In this document: piece after piece, positions 44,480-55,744 of the stretch
Position numbering within the stretch: the first letter of the stretch is position 1
Layout: the number at the start of each line of letters is the position of its first letter
NCBI GenBank assembly: GCA_007570785.1
Contig: ML664161.1
Location: forward strand, 3,363,868 to 3,427,867
Source of the DNA: Antilocapra americana
Lineage: Eukaryota; Chordata; Mammalia; Artiodactyla; Antilocapridae
DNA length: 64,000 nucleotides
Reading direction: 5' to 3'
Notes under the pieces: model-generated
The model's database searches: none
What the model was told of the DNA's origin: nothing
The model's input: only the letters and a program-made list of their open reading frames with translations
Translations under genes and position numbers: made by a program

Positions 44480-46066
44480 GGAGCTTTATACAGAAGAACT
44501 GCACAAAAAAGATCTTCACAACTCAGATAATCACAATGGTGTGAGCACTCACCTAGAGCCAAACATCCTGGAATGTGAAGTCAAGTGGGCCTTAGGAAGC
44601 ATCACTACAAACAAAATTACTGGAGGTGGTGGAATTACAGTTGAACTATGTCAAATCCTGAAAGATGATGCTGTGAAAGTACTGCACTCAATATGCCAGC
44701 AAATTTGGAAAACTCGGTAGTGGCCACAGGACTGGAAAAGGTTAGTTTTTATTCCAATCCCAAAGAAAGGCAATGCCAAAGAATGCTCAAACTACCGCAC
44801 AACTGCACTCATCTCACATGCTAGTAAAGTGATGCTCAAAATTCTCCAAGCCAAGCTTCAACAATATGTGAACCACAAACTTCCAGATGTTCAAGCTGGT
44901 TTTAGAAAAGGCAGAGCAACCAGAGATCAAATTGCCAACATCCGCTGGATCATCAAAAAAGCAAGAGAGTTCCAGAAAAACATTTATTTCTGCTTTATTG
45001 ACTATGCCAAAGCCTTTGACTGTGTGGATCACAATAAACTGGAAAATTCTGAAAGAGATGGGAATACTAGACCATGTGACCTGTCTCTTGAGAAACCTGT
45101 ATGCAGGTCAGGAAGCAACAGTTAGAACTGGACATGGAACAACAGACTGGTTCCAAATAGGAAAAGAAGTACATCAAGGCTGTATGTTGTCACCCTGCTT
45201 ATTTAACTTGTTTGCAGAGTACATCATGAGAAATGCTAGGCTGGAAGAAGCACAAGCTGGAATCAAGATTTCTGGGAGAAATATCAATAACCTCAGACAT
45301 GCAGATGATACCACCCTTATGGCAGAAAGTGAAGAGGAACTCAAGAGCCTCTTGCTGAAAGTGAAAGAGAGTGAAAAAGTTGGCTTAAAGCTGAACATTC
45401 AGAAAACTAAGATCATGGCATCTGGTCCCATCACTCCATGGGAAATAGATGGGGAAACAGTGGAAACAATGCTAGACTTTAATTTTGGGGCTCCAAAATC
45501 ACTGCAGATGTTGATTGAAGCCATGAAATTAAAAGATGCTTACTCCTTGGAAGGAAGGTTATGACTAATCTAGATAGCATATTTAAAAGCAGAGACATTA
45601 CTTTACCAAGAAAAGTTTGTCTCGTCCAGGCTATGGTTTTGCCAGTGGTCATGTATGGATGTGAGAGTTGGACGAAAGCTGAGCGCTGAAGAATAGATGC
45701 TTTTGAACTGTGGTGTTGGAGAAGACTCTTGAGAGTCCCTTGGACTGCAAGGAGATCCCACCAGTCCATCCTAAAGGAGATTATTCCTGGGTGTTCATTG
45801 GAAGGACTGATGTTGAAGCTGAAACTCCAGTACTTTGTCCACCTCATGGGAAGAGTTGATTGATTGGAAAAGACCCTAATGCTGGGAAGGATTGGGGGTA
45901 GGATAAGAAGGGGACGACAGAGGATGAGGTGGCTGAATGGAATCACCAACTCGATGGACATGAGTTTGGGTAGACTCTGGAAGTTGGTGATGGACAAGGG
46001 AGGCCTGGCGTGCTGCAATTCATGGGGTTGCAGAGTCAGACATGACTGAGAGACTGAACTGAACTG
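44480..46066 (+). mobile_element. BovB LINE, 5'-truncated, 1.6 kb
   Basis: The 3' half of BovB with a complete 3' end. It starts in the linker upstream of the reverse transcriptase ('cagaagaactgcacaaaaaa') and ends in the characteristic 'gactgagagactgaact' tail. Moderately diverged. Confidence 0.95.
44486..46050 (+). pseudogene. BovB reverse transcriptase with damaged active site
   Basis: The RTE-type reverse transcriptase, read in pieces. 44427-44720 (linker) ends at a stop; 44829-45125 covers 'QAGFRKGRATRDQ' and 'FIDYAKAFDCVDH'. A shift there passes the sequence to the frame 44887-45564, which carries 'QGCMLSPCLFNLFAEY' and the catalytic box. The usual Tyr of the YADD box is His here ('HADD', about 45298-45309). 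The C-terminal region ('[20 protein letters not shown]') is in another frame at 45864-46049. Not functional. Confidence 0.88.
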
Positions 46067-47867
46067 ATCAAGCTCTAAGTTACCTTTCTCCCTCAAGGAG
46101 ATTCCTTTGGATACAAAGGCTGATAAAACTCAGTCTTTCATATCCTGATGACTTTGTGAACAAAACACTTGATTTCTGCCCCTCTGTCATTTCACTCAGG
46201 TGGGATTTTGAGACTGAAGAGATGAATTTGACCAATGTGATCTATGCTGTATTACTTGTGGGCAAGCATTACAGATCAGAAAACCATACACTGTATTTCA
46301 TAGAGGTTCAAAAGAGGTTGACATCACTCCTGGTTAAGGGAATGAATTCATGACTCACTGAAAGCTTTACATTCCACATCTCTAGGGTCTATTTGAAGGC
46401 AAGAATATCTATTCTTTCTAGCTTATCACATTTAAACAGACAGGTTTCAATGATAGCAGGCTATGAAGAGACAAGTAGACATACATGAATACAAATATGA
46501 AAAAAAAAAGATAAACCCACTGCTGAGATGGCAGAATATCAAAGGTTGTGTTTTAAGCTGGAGTTTCCTTTGGATTATCTTAAATATAAATGAGTAAATA
46601 TCAGCAAGCCTGAGGATGTTGGCAGCAAGACTTCTGAAATGCCATAAATTTCTCCCAAATATTAGATATGACCTAAATAGCCCATGGGATTGTGTTAATA
46701 GTTTAATCATTTTATCATATGAACAGATGAAAGAAATGATATTTTTGCCTTCGATTTTATTTTCTGCTTTTTATCTTGAAGTAAAGGTCAACGAGTAGCA
46801 TTTCCCTTGGACTGCTTACTTTGTGCCTACTTATGGATATTATTTGATCATAATTATAAGTTTTAAAAGTCACCTCTAGATTTATTCGTGCTTTGTGCTT
46901 ATGAAAATACACACATAAATGCATTTTAATGATCATAATAAAATCATATAATTTAATGGATTTCCTTATCAGATAATAGAAATAGTAGTGAAAACAGAAA
47001 TAGTATTTACTAATAAATAAGTGGTAAATTGTGCATGAAAATTATTTGTAAATGAGTTATTTTCAATTTACTCTGGAGACATGGTATTTAAATACATACA
47101 ACATTAAGAATCCTGTCACAGAATAAAGTCTTAAATTTTTTCAATAAGTAAAATTTTAATGTACATTTATACATCTATAAATATACATAAATATATATTT
47201 AATATATATTTTCTGACAGATATTAATAGGCCTTATTAAATGCAAAAATATTATATGGGGAAAATAATGATAGCTTTTTTATTGAAACAAACAAGGCATT
47301 CAAATGACCAATTTTATAATTTGTATTCAACAGGGACTTGAGGGAAAATTAATCCTCAGAGACTGACACCTTCAGGGGAGTATATTTTTTCTACTCTGTC
47401 TTTAATGGGGTAACATATTCTTGAGTTCTTCAAAGAACAATCAAATTTCCATCATTCAATAAATGCACAAAACTTAATAACTATATAGCATATAGCATTA
47501 TTTATTCAAAATATTTATTTAAGAGTATTAATGTTACCATTTTCTGTGATAAAATGTTTAAAATTTTACTTCATTTATATGCTCACTTTTCAAATGATTT
47601 TCAATGTATTTTCTTATAGGAATGAAATTATATATAGCCTAATAAAATGATTCTTTATCATTTGATTACCATGATATACCTTAATACGTCCTCCTATCAG
47701 TAACATTGGCTTATTAAGCAGAGCCAATCAAACCAACAGTCTAGGATGTGAGACCACATCCTCCTTCTTCCTGGCATAATAGACTTGTGTTTTCCGAAGA
47801 AGTCCCACATTACCTACCTTCATTCCTCACTGGAAATCACTGGCTATGAAATAGATATATTTACGGA
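46067..47867. other. Unique sequence, 1.8 kb
   Basis: No gene and no clear repeat. AT-rich with an ATATA-rich patch near 47168-47212. Confidence 0.5.
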
Positions 47868-48006
47868 TGTGTGTGCATGCCAATTTGCTTCAGTCATATC
47901 TGATTCTTCACAACCCCCTATTGACTCTAATCTACCAGGCTCCTCAGTCCATGGGATTCTCCAGGCAAGAATACTGAAGTGGGCTGCCATCTCCTCCTCT
48001 AGGATT
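47868..48006 (-). mobile_element. Bov-tA SINE, 3' two thirds
   Basis: Antisense: 'gtgtgtgcatgccaatttgc' tail, 'ccaggctcctcagtccatgg', ending at 'ctcctcctctaggatttaag'. The tRNA head is missing. Confidence 0.9.
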
Positions 48007-48284
48007 TAAGCATGTGAATGTTCATAAATATAAGCTTCAGTGTGACATAAAAATGACTGTTTTTTCAAAATGTTTTGTTTAAAATGTTGTGTAATTTGTA
48101 AAGGAAAAGATTTTTCTTTATACTTATATTTCTTTCTATATATTTCTTTATATTTTCTTTATATTTATATTCAGTGAAGTGCTTTTAAAATTGAAAAAGT
48201 CCTTATTTGGAAATATAATCACTGCTTACAGAAAGTTAAGATGAAATTATTAGGTTGAGCATTAATCCATTGTGATTGGTGCAT
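48007..48284. other. Unique sequence with TTTCTTTATAT repeats
   Basis: An imperfect 'tatatttctttatattt' tandem at about 48121-48172. Nothing else recognised. Confidence 0.5.
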
Positions 48285-48503
48285 ATGTGTGTGCTGAGTT
48301 GCTTCAGTTGTGTCCAACTCTGTGCAACCTTAACTACTGTAACCCCTCAGACCCCTCTGTCCATGGGATTTCCCAGGCAAGAATACCAGAGTGGGTTGCC
48401 ATGTCCTCCTCCAAGGTATCTTTCCTACCCAGGGACTGAATCCATGACTCGTATCTCTTTTATTAGCAGGCAGTTTCTTTACCATTAACGTCACGAAGTC
48501 CTT
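48285..48503 (-). mobile_element. Bov-tA SINE, full length
   Basis: Antisense: 'gtgctgagttgcttcagttg', 'ctgtccatgggatttcccag', and a degraded head ('accattaacgtcacgaagtcc'). Confidence 0.92.
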
Positions 48504-48509
48504 ATAGAA

Positions 48510-48810
48510 AAAGAGGAAATTTAGACACAGAAACATACATACAAGGAGAGTGTCACGTGAATATAAACTCAGAGTACTCTGACTCTTCCACAAGCTAAGG
48601 CAAGGAATGCCAAAGATTCCCAGAAAACTACTAGAAACCAGGCGAGAGGCACAGCACAGATTATGTTCTTTTAGCTTTCAGAAGGAACTCACCCTGCTTA
48701 CAACTTAATATTAGATTTCTAGCTTCCATGACCTCAAGATAATAAATTTCTCTTTCTTAAACCATTCAGTTGTGTGTACGTTGTTCAACAGCCTTAGCAA
48801 ACAGTAGAGA
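48510..48810 (+). mobile_element. MaLR (MLT1/MST-type) LTR
   Basis: 'gaaccaggcgagaggcacag', 'ctttcagaaggaactcaccctgc', 'gatttctagcttccatgacc', 'aataaatttctctttcttaaacc' and 'cagttgtgtgtacgttgttc' follow MaLR LTR order, including the AATAAA signal. Confidence 0.72.
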
Positions 48811-49114
48811 AGGCAAAACCAGTAATTGTTCATTACAGTTAATATTCCAGAAGTGTTCTTTAATATAGGCAAACTTTATTACAATATGCCAAAGCCTAGT
48901 TATACAATTTTCTAATTTTTTTTCAAACTTTTAACATCAAAAAGTGATATACTAATTTTTCAAATCTATTTGCATGTAAATTTTCATGTAAAGGTAGAAA
49001 ATGTTAGGCAGTCAATATAGGGCTGAGATCTTGGTTCTTTTTATAATTCCAATGCTTTCTTTCATATAAACATCTCACTCCATTAACCTAAAGCTATAAC
49101 CTTTGTTCCAGTTT
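48811..49114. other. Unique sequence
   Basis: Nothing recognised. Confidence 0.4.
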
Positions 49115-49645
49115 CCTGACTTTCAGAGGAATGTGTCCTTGGTCTGGTAGATCATAAAACACCCAGATCCAGGACAAGACAACCGTTAACTCCTGGTCTT
49201 CTTATCTAAAAGAAAAATAACAGGTTACCATAAATTTTTGGCTTATATCTGGTCTTTTGTAAAATGGTCATAAGATAGAGGCATGGGATAGTGACTCAAT
49301 GTCTGAAGAGATTTAGAAACTGGGTATCAAATAAAGTCATAAAGGTGACAGACTGGACATAGTGGCCTTCAAATTGATTGGTCAGAAATTACATGCATCA
49401 CAGATATGAACCAACCAAAAACAAACAGATCAATACTAGTAAGGTTATAAACTACCATAAGTCACACCTTTTTCAGGGCATTTTACCCCCTCTCACTGTC
49501 TATGCAAGGAGTTCTGCACTTCTCTCTTCTTTAAGATAAATTCTGCATGTTTTCTATCATTAGTGTTTGTGTGTTTGTGAAATTCATTCTTTGGCTCCAA
49601 GAGCAAGAACTAAGATTTCCATTTCAGTAATGTATACCCATTGCT
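49115..49645 (+). mobile_element. Probable ERV-type LTR (boundaries uncertain)
   Basis: LTR-like layout: a TATAAA at about 49446, then a pyrimidine-rich stretch, a GATAAATTCTGC polyadenylation-like block near 49535, and a U5-like 'gtgaaattcattctttggctcc...gagcaagaac' end. No clear TG...CA ends or target duplication were found. Family unknown. A solo LTR has no protein. Confidence 0.45.
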
Positions 49646-49876
49646 CACCACTGATATCAGACTGTGTCTAATTGATGTAATAATGTCCCTCAGAATCTAA
49701 TAATTTCTTTCGTGACAAGATAGATGTTAAATAATTATTTGTTGGTTTAAAGAATTCTAACTTAGTACAAACAGGATGGATCTAGTAACAATGTTGTTTG
49801 TGGAACATGCCAGGTGCTGGATTAGTTACCTTCATGGAAAGAAGCAAAGGACACAAAAATTCACTTTGAGAAGTGA

Positions 49877-50793
49877 ATTAGTTTTCTACTGCTGTTTTAA
49901 CCAAATACTGTAAACTTTAAAACTTTATAACAATACAAATGTATTACCTTAAATTCAGTGTTAGGAATCTGACATGGGTCTCAAATGGCTAAGTTCAAGA
50001 TGTTGGCAGAACTCCATTCCCTATTGGAGGGTCTACTGAAGGTCCATTTCCTTTCTTCTTCTAGCTTTCAACAGTCAATTAGATTCCTTGCTTCACCCTG
50101 AGCACCCTTTCTCAAAACCAGAAAAGCTGCATCCTGATCATTCTTCCACAGTCACATCACCTTTTGATTCTCCTCTGTCTTCCTTTCCCACTTTCAACTG
50201 TAAACTGAGAAGATCCCATGGAAACTTCCCCCATATCCTCTGCTTTAGATCCTCTCTAAAGTACCTGGATAATAGGAGTTAATGCACATTTTCTGATTTG
50301 TTTTGTAGATAAAAACCACTCATCAAATGGAAAATGTCAACTACTTAATGGCCATTAGCACACAGCCCCAGGATTCCTGGAGTCAAGGGACTGATAATGT
50401 TAACCCCTTTGACAACACCCTTTTCCCTTAGCATCAGACAGTCAGAGATCTAGCAACACCCCGTCCCTTATCTGGGTTTTAGAAACATTGCTGAAAACCT
50501 TCTGGGAGATCTAGGATTTTTAGGGGATGAGCCACCTCATCTCCTCACATAGTCTTGCAACAAAACTTTCTCTGCTCCCAATTCTGATGTTTCAGTTTGT
50601 TTGGCCTCATTGTGTGTCAGGCACATGAAGCTGCATTAACACAATGACTCTTAGAAATACAATGTTTACTTGGGTAATTTCTCAATTTTATGATCATCTA
50701 ATTAGCAACTTTAACTCCATCTGCAACCTTAATTTCCCAAGCTCAGGATACAGCATATTCTTCACAGATCCAAGGAATTCAAATGTGGACATC
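49877..50793 (-). mobile_element. MaLR LTR, split by a younger LTR
   Basis: The antisense MaLR LTR begins at 'gttttctactgctgttttaac' and continues through 'agtgttaggaatctgacatg' to 50282. It resumes at about 50640 and ends at 50793, with 'gatcatctaattagcaactt' and 'atccaaggaattcaaatgtg' in order. The middle, 50283-50635, is an inserted element. The 64-residue frame at 50088-50282 is a shadow. Confidence 0.7.
50283..50635 (+). mobile_element. Solo LTR of an endogenous retrovirus, inserted in a MaLR LTR
   Basis: A 353-bp segment beginning TGCA and ending TGCA, flanked on both sides by TTAA (50279-50282, 50636-50639), a 4-bp target duplication. The right part looks like U5 ('ggcctcattgtgtgtcaggc') after a 'gcaacaaaactttctctgc' block in place of a polyadenylation signal. 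No retroviral coding sequence is present. Confidence 0.6.
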
Positions 50794-50794
50794 T

Positions 50795-51217
50795 TTCAGC
50801 TCAGTTGCTCAGTCGTGTCAGGCTCTTTGTGACCTCGTGGATTGTAGCATGTCAGGCTCCCAGGTCCATCATCAACTCCTGGGGCTTGCTCAAATTCATG
50901 TCCATTGAGTCGGTGATGCCATCCAATCATCTCAGCCTCTGTCATCCCCTTCTCCTCCTACCCTCAGTCTCTCCCAGCATCAAGGTCTTTTCCAACAAGT
51001 CACTTCTTTGTGTTAGGTAGTTAGAATAGGAAACAGGAGTCCAAAATGGCGGTGGCTAGAAGACAAGGAGGGGAAAAGCCCACGAAAATAGAACAAGGAA
51101 GGTCCGAGGACATGAGTGAGAACTGCAGGTAGAACAGCACTCCTGTCTAAGCCCAATTTGCATAGGACGGGCCCAGGGGGGCAGAAATAAACATATAAAA
51201 TAGGAGCCAAAGTGCGC

Positions 51218-51249
<32 letters not shown>

Positions 51250-51760
51250 CTGTGCCTCAAAGATGGGCTCTCCCTCCCTCTCCCATGCGCTGCGGTGTTC
51301 TTCTCTTCACGGCTTTGGATCAGCATGCCGTCACACTTCGAGAATGAATTCTCCAGCTATCATCTTCTAAATAAAATAGAGCTGTAACACTGAGCTGTAA
51401 CACTGATTTATTTAAGAGCTATAACATAGTCTGTCCAGACCCGAGATCTGTGGCCTGCTGAGGGCTTCAATATCTGTCACTCCAAATCTTTGTTTTGACG
51501 AGACAAGAACCGAGGAACATACCCGCGCATGGCATCTGCATTCACCTGACATCTGCATCAGGTGGCCAAAATATTGGAGCTTCAGCATAAGTCCTTCCAA
51601 AGACTATTTAGGACTGATTTCCTTTAGGATTGACTTGTTTGATATCCTTGCAGTGCAAGGGATTCTCAAGAATTCTTCAACATCACAGTTCAAAGCATCA
51701 ATTTTTTGGCAGTCACTTTTCTTTATGGTCCAACTCTCACATCCATATATGAAATTATTA
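50795..51760 (-). mobile_element. BovB LINE 3' end, split by a solo LTR
   Basis: The antisense BovB 3' end: the tail and C-terminal coding part at 50795-51010, then an inserted LTR, then the continuation at 51552-51760 ('gcatcaggtggccaaaatat' onward to 'ctcacatccatata'). Frames are broken (for example 51600-51412, 51798-51604). It must be older than the LTR inside it. Confidence 0.9.
51011..51551 (+). mobile_element. Solo LTR of an endogenous retrovirus inside BovB
   Basis: 541 bp, starting TGTTAGG and ending CCTGACA (imperfect inverted ends). It is flanked by tttg (51007-51010) and tctg (51552-51555), a likely 4-bp target duplication with one change. Plus orientation is set by a TATAAAA at about 51196 and AATAAA at about 51371. 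U3 contains 'aaaatggcggtgg', a YY1-like site. R holds a (CT)n run at about 51219-51250. It is GC-richer than its surroundings. No gag, pol or env remains; the internal part was lost by LTR-LTR recombination, as is usual for solo LTRs. Confidence 0.8.
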
Positions 51761-51833
51761 TCCATAGGTGAAATTATTCTAGAAGTGAATTTCATCAAGA
51801 GGTGAAATTATTCATCAGGAGGTGAAATTACTG
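51747..51833 (+). repeat. 'aggtgaaattatt' tandem units
   Basis: Four to five imperfect units of about 17-20 bp, centred on 'ggtgaaattatt', at the broken 5' edge of the BovB piece. Confidence 0.7.
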
Positions 51834-51989
51834 GGTTACTATTATTCCACCTACCACAAGCGGCTCACAGAGATTCCCTCGGGGTGGAGTGGGGAGAAAG
51901 TAGAGACAATTTTTTTTTAATGTTTCCAATGGAATGGTATATATTTTTTCTCATCTTAACTGATAAAATTGCTATTTATGCACAGTGAG

Positions 51990-53025
51990 GCCAAATAAAC
52001 TGAAATGTTGGCTTTTGGAGCAGAGAAAGGTTTACTGCTGGGCCATGTAAGGAAACAAGATGGCTCATGCTCAAAAGCCCCCTGAAAATCCTGGAAAGAG
52101 TTTGGCAAAAGTTTTTAGAAGCCAGTAGGCTATGTGATCAGTTTGAGCACAATTCTCTGATGGGCTGATGGTTAAGGTGGTGTCAAAGAGGTTAACATTT
52201 TTAGTCCTTAGGCTCCAGGAGGCCAGGGTCTATGTGCTCATGGCCATCAAGTAGTTAATATCTTTCATTAAATGAGGGGTAGGGGGTGGTGGGTAGGTTT
52301 CACATCTGTAAAACAACTCAGGAAATATGCATCAGATATTCTTATCTAGGTACTTCAGAGAGAAGCTATAAGAAGTGGATGTGGGGGAATCCTGTCCCTG
52401 GAAGGCCCCACAGGGCCTGCTCAGTTACAATTATTATTTGGCCCTATTGGGCCAAAACTCTCCCTTTCCCATTTGGGTGTTATCAGCAGGAGAATAGTTA
52501 TACATTTATGATGCCTTTTTTTTCTGTGAGTCATTTGCCAGATATAAATTGGTACTTGCCATTTACCTCTACAAGGATTAAATCATGAGCTGCCACAGCT
52601 ACTGACCTTCAACACCCCCTTAAAGAAGCACAAGGTGAATTTCAGGAATGAGGTTCTCTGAGTGCTGAGAAAAACTGGCAGAACATGTCTCCAGATAGTT
52701 AGATATTTTCAGAAGAAGATTTATGAAGCCAATTCTTGCATCTCTTCGTACCTAGAAAAGACTAAAATCATACTGACATCTGCTCCTCTAGTAGTAACAT
52801 TAGAGAGACTGGCAGCAAACTTCTGCAAAAAAAATGTGTACTTGATTGGACATAATCTCCTTTATCAAATCACAAATATACTAACCTTCCAAACAGCCTC
52901 TTTGGAGCTGTGTCTTGGAGAAATCCAAAATGCTTTCTCCTAGTCTATAGTCTTTATCTTGCCCCAAATAAAACTTAACTCACAACCCTAAGGTTGTGGG
53001 TTTTTTTTTTTTCAGTTTGAATATT
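51990..53025 (+). mobile_element. Probable old LTR-type element (family not identified)
   Basis: A GC-richer block that ends with 'gccccaaataaaacttaactcac' (AATAAA at 52967-52972) and a T-run, the layout of an LTR 3' region. A TATA-like 'agatataaattggta' lies at about 52541. Frames of 100 residues (52286-52588) and 93 residues (52662-52943) overlap it but show no retroviral or host motif. Extent and family are guesses; it may be two elements. Confidence 0.4.
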
Positions 53026-53063
53026 ATATATTCAAAAATTTTAGGGCTGTCTTACTTTTTAAA

Positions 53064-53268
53064 GTGTTAGTCACTCAATCGTAAACCAAGTCTTTGCGAC
53101 CCCATGGACTGTAGCCTGCCAGGCTTCTCTGCGTAGGATTCTCCAGGCAAGACTACTAGAGTGGGTTGCCATTTACTTCTCCAGGGAATCTTCCTGTCCC
53201 AGGGATTGAACACAGGTCTCCTGCATTGCAGGCAGATTCTTCACCATCTGACCCACCAGGGAAGCCCA
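53064..53268 (-). mobile_element. Bov-tA SINE
   Basis: Antisense, nearly full length, with head 'acccaccagggaagccca' at the right. actttttaaa (53054-53063) and acattttaaa (53269-53278) form a target duplication with one mismatch. Confidence 0.94.
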
Positions 53269-53278
53269 ACATTTTAAA

Positions 53279-54887
53279 TCTGTTGATTAATTCTGACACT
53301 TTCAGAGCATCTGTAAAAATCATTTTGAATTCTATTTATATCTTCTAAAGTGTTAATTCTAATTCAGTATTATTTTAATATAAAGCATAATGGTGAATTA
53401 TGTTCTGGAGTAAGCATTTTGCTTGTTTCAAAGATATGCAAAATTGACCAAATTATTTTCTTAAGCCAAAAGAATACTTAACTATGCAGAGTTAATTAGA
53501 TGAGAAATGACAAAGAGTAAAATATGGCCCACAGACACAGTCAGAAAGAAGGAAAACAAATCTTTTACTTATTTTTTTTCACTAACATTTTTAGCAATTC
53601 AGAAAAGCTGCAACCTTAAAACGTCCAATGGGCAGCAAGACACAGTGTTTAGTTCTTTTGCTCTCAAAGATGAAGCTATAATAAGGAATCACACTTTTAG
53701 GACTTTGCAGAATCAGGGTGATCTGAAGTGTAGGACTATGTAATTCCTAAATCTTCTGGTTAGAAAACTTTTTAGAAGAGTCTAATTCTTGAGAGGTAAG
53801 TAGTCAGGATTTTCTATAAATAAATGCATTGCTATAGGGATTCAAAACCAATCACAAACTCTGAAGGGTCATAGAATTTAAATTTTGGCCTAAGTTAAAA
53901 TCACCACTTAAGAATTTGTCCACACTTTATTTTTATCCTGGTGCATGTTAGATGCTACTGTTGAGATCACTGTATGAAAAAAAAAAAAAAAAAACTTCTA
54001 AGATTTTGAAGACATTTGGGGATAATTTCTTACTCTGGATAGTGACTTTTTGGTTGTTTGTTTTATTTTCCATAATCTGATTTCTGAGTAAAAAAGAGAT
54101 CAATATATTCAGGTTAAAAAAAGAAAATAGCCAGCTCAACCTTTTACTTACTCTCTGAACTGCAGCTTCAGAAACCATTTTTTAAATCATATTTCCTCCA
54201 CATTTTTTCACACCCTAAAATATCAACTTTTTATAATTCAACAGAATAGCTCAACTGGTGTTTATAGCAACTTAATAATTAGGACAACAGGATAGATTGC
54301 TTTGCTTTTACAAGACTTTCTAGGGCTTCTTAGGGTCATGTGAAAATATTGCATTTTCTCTGTGCAGAAATATTGCATATTCTTTTTCTTTTAGGACAGG
54401 AACTGAATAACTGCCATGACAATGACAGAGATATGGACAATTCCATTCTCTGAACTTGCCTCAGAATTTCTATATAGATTTAGAATATAAAGTTTTCATA
54501 GGTGACATGGACATAAGTCATGAAGAAGGAGCACTATGATTCAATTTAGTCTCCACTTATTCCAATTAGTATAAAAGTTTGACTAACCAATTCAATCACC
54601 ATAACTAGATCTTTCTGGTTTTCACTGAATTCAAGTTGGTTGGTATAGTTTTGACATGTTAATAGCTGGCAATCAAAAAATGTTCAAAGATGAGTAGACT
54701 GATTTAAATTTGCTGAATGAGTCTGTAAAGGGAAACAAAGATTGGCTATGTATTCGAGTTCTGGAAATACAATGTACATTATTCAAATATATTGAATATT
54801 TATTTCCTGTAGCTGGAATAATATAGAAGGTAAGTTCCAGTCTTTTACAAACTACTCATTTCCACTTTTAAAAAGTATAATATGGCT
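53279..54887. other. Unique sequence, 1.6 kb
   Basis: No gene. Contains an A18 run at 53977-53994. The 78-residue frame at 53507-53743 has no recognisable motif. Confidence 0.5.
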
Positions 54888-54896
54888 AAAAGTAGA

Positions 54897-55115
54897 TTGC
54901 ATGCATGCATGCTCAGCTGTGTCCAACTCTTTGCCACTCTATGTTCTGTAGCCCACCAGACTCCTTTGCCCATGAAATTCCCAAGGCAAGAATACTGGAA
55001 TGTTTTGTCATTTCCTCCTCCAGTGGATCGTCCTGACCCAGGGATTGAACAGATGTCTTTTGTGTCTCCTGCATTGCAGGTGGATTCCTCATCCTCTGAG
55101 CTACCTGGGAAGCCC
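54897..55115 (-). mobile_element. Bov-tA SINE
   Basis: Antisense, full length, starting with a (GCAT)n-like tail complement. aaaagtaga (54888-54896) and aaaattaga (55116-55124) are the likely target duplication. Confidence 0.93.
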
Positions 55116-55124
55116 AAAATTAGA

Positions 55125-55744
55125 ATAATAACTTCTTAAACAAACCCTTAAATTTGTCAAGTAAGGGTTTCAGAGTACTTCTTAAAATACATGCTATGAC
55201 ACACACAAAAAAAGACAGTATGTCTTAAGATGTCACTATAATATTGTGAATGCTGCATTAAACTCCAAGGCATACAAAGCTGGCTCTGAAGGCTCCTTCT
55301 GATCAAAATGACATCTGTGAGGGATTTGTTATTCTTGAGTATATTTTATCATGTTTTTCATCACACAGAAGTTTTTATTAGATGCCTATTATGTCCAATT
55401 TTGGAAGAACAAAGAGAAAGATGACACAATCATATTGTTTAGGAGCTTCTTATGTAATGCAGGATGAAATGTGTATAGAGATAATTTTGGCACACTGTGA
55501 CAAGTACTACAAATGTATGAAGAAAGTGAATAAAAAAACAGAAAAAAGTTAGCTTGAGGCTGACACATACTCAGAGGGAATTTAGATCTGGGAGAGATTT
55601 TCAGGTGTAAACTGTTTAATGATGTGCACTTCAAAGGAGGAAGAAGAAACCAAGCGAAAAAACAAAGAATGTATTCATCAGAGTCTAGTTGAGAGACAGA
55701 AACCATATTGGTTAATTTTAATGGGGAAACATAAATAATTGTTA
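55125..55744. other. Unique sequence
   Basis: No gene and no repeat recognised. The 105-residue minus frame at 55389-55706 shows no family motif. Confidence 0.5.

Noticed and set aside
52286..52588. 100-residue plus frame
   Set aside because: Inside a probable LTR-type repeat, with no known motif.
54845..55117. 90-residue minus frame (and similar frames at 6420-6683, 25848-26123, 61463-61732)
   Set aside because: Bov-tA SINE read in the sense direction. The recurring 'GFPGSS' and 'SCLGNFMG'-type segments are the known SINE shadow.
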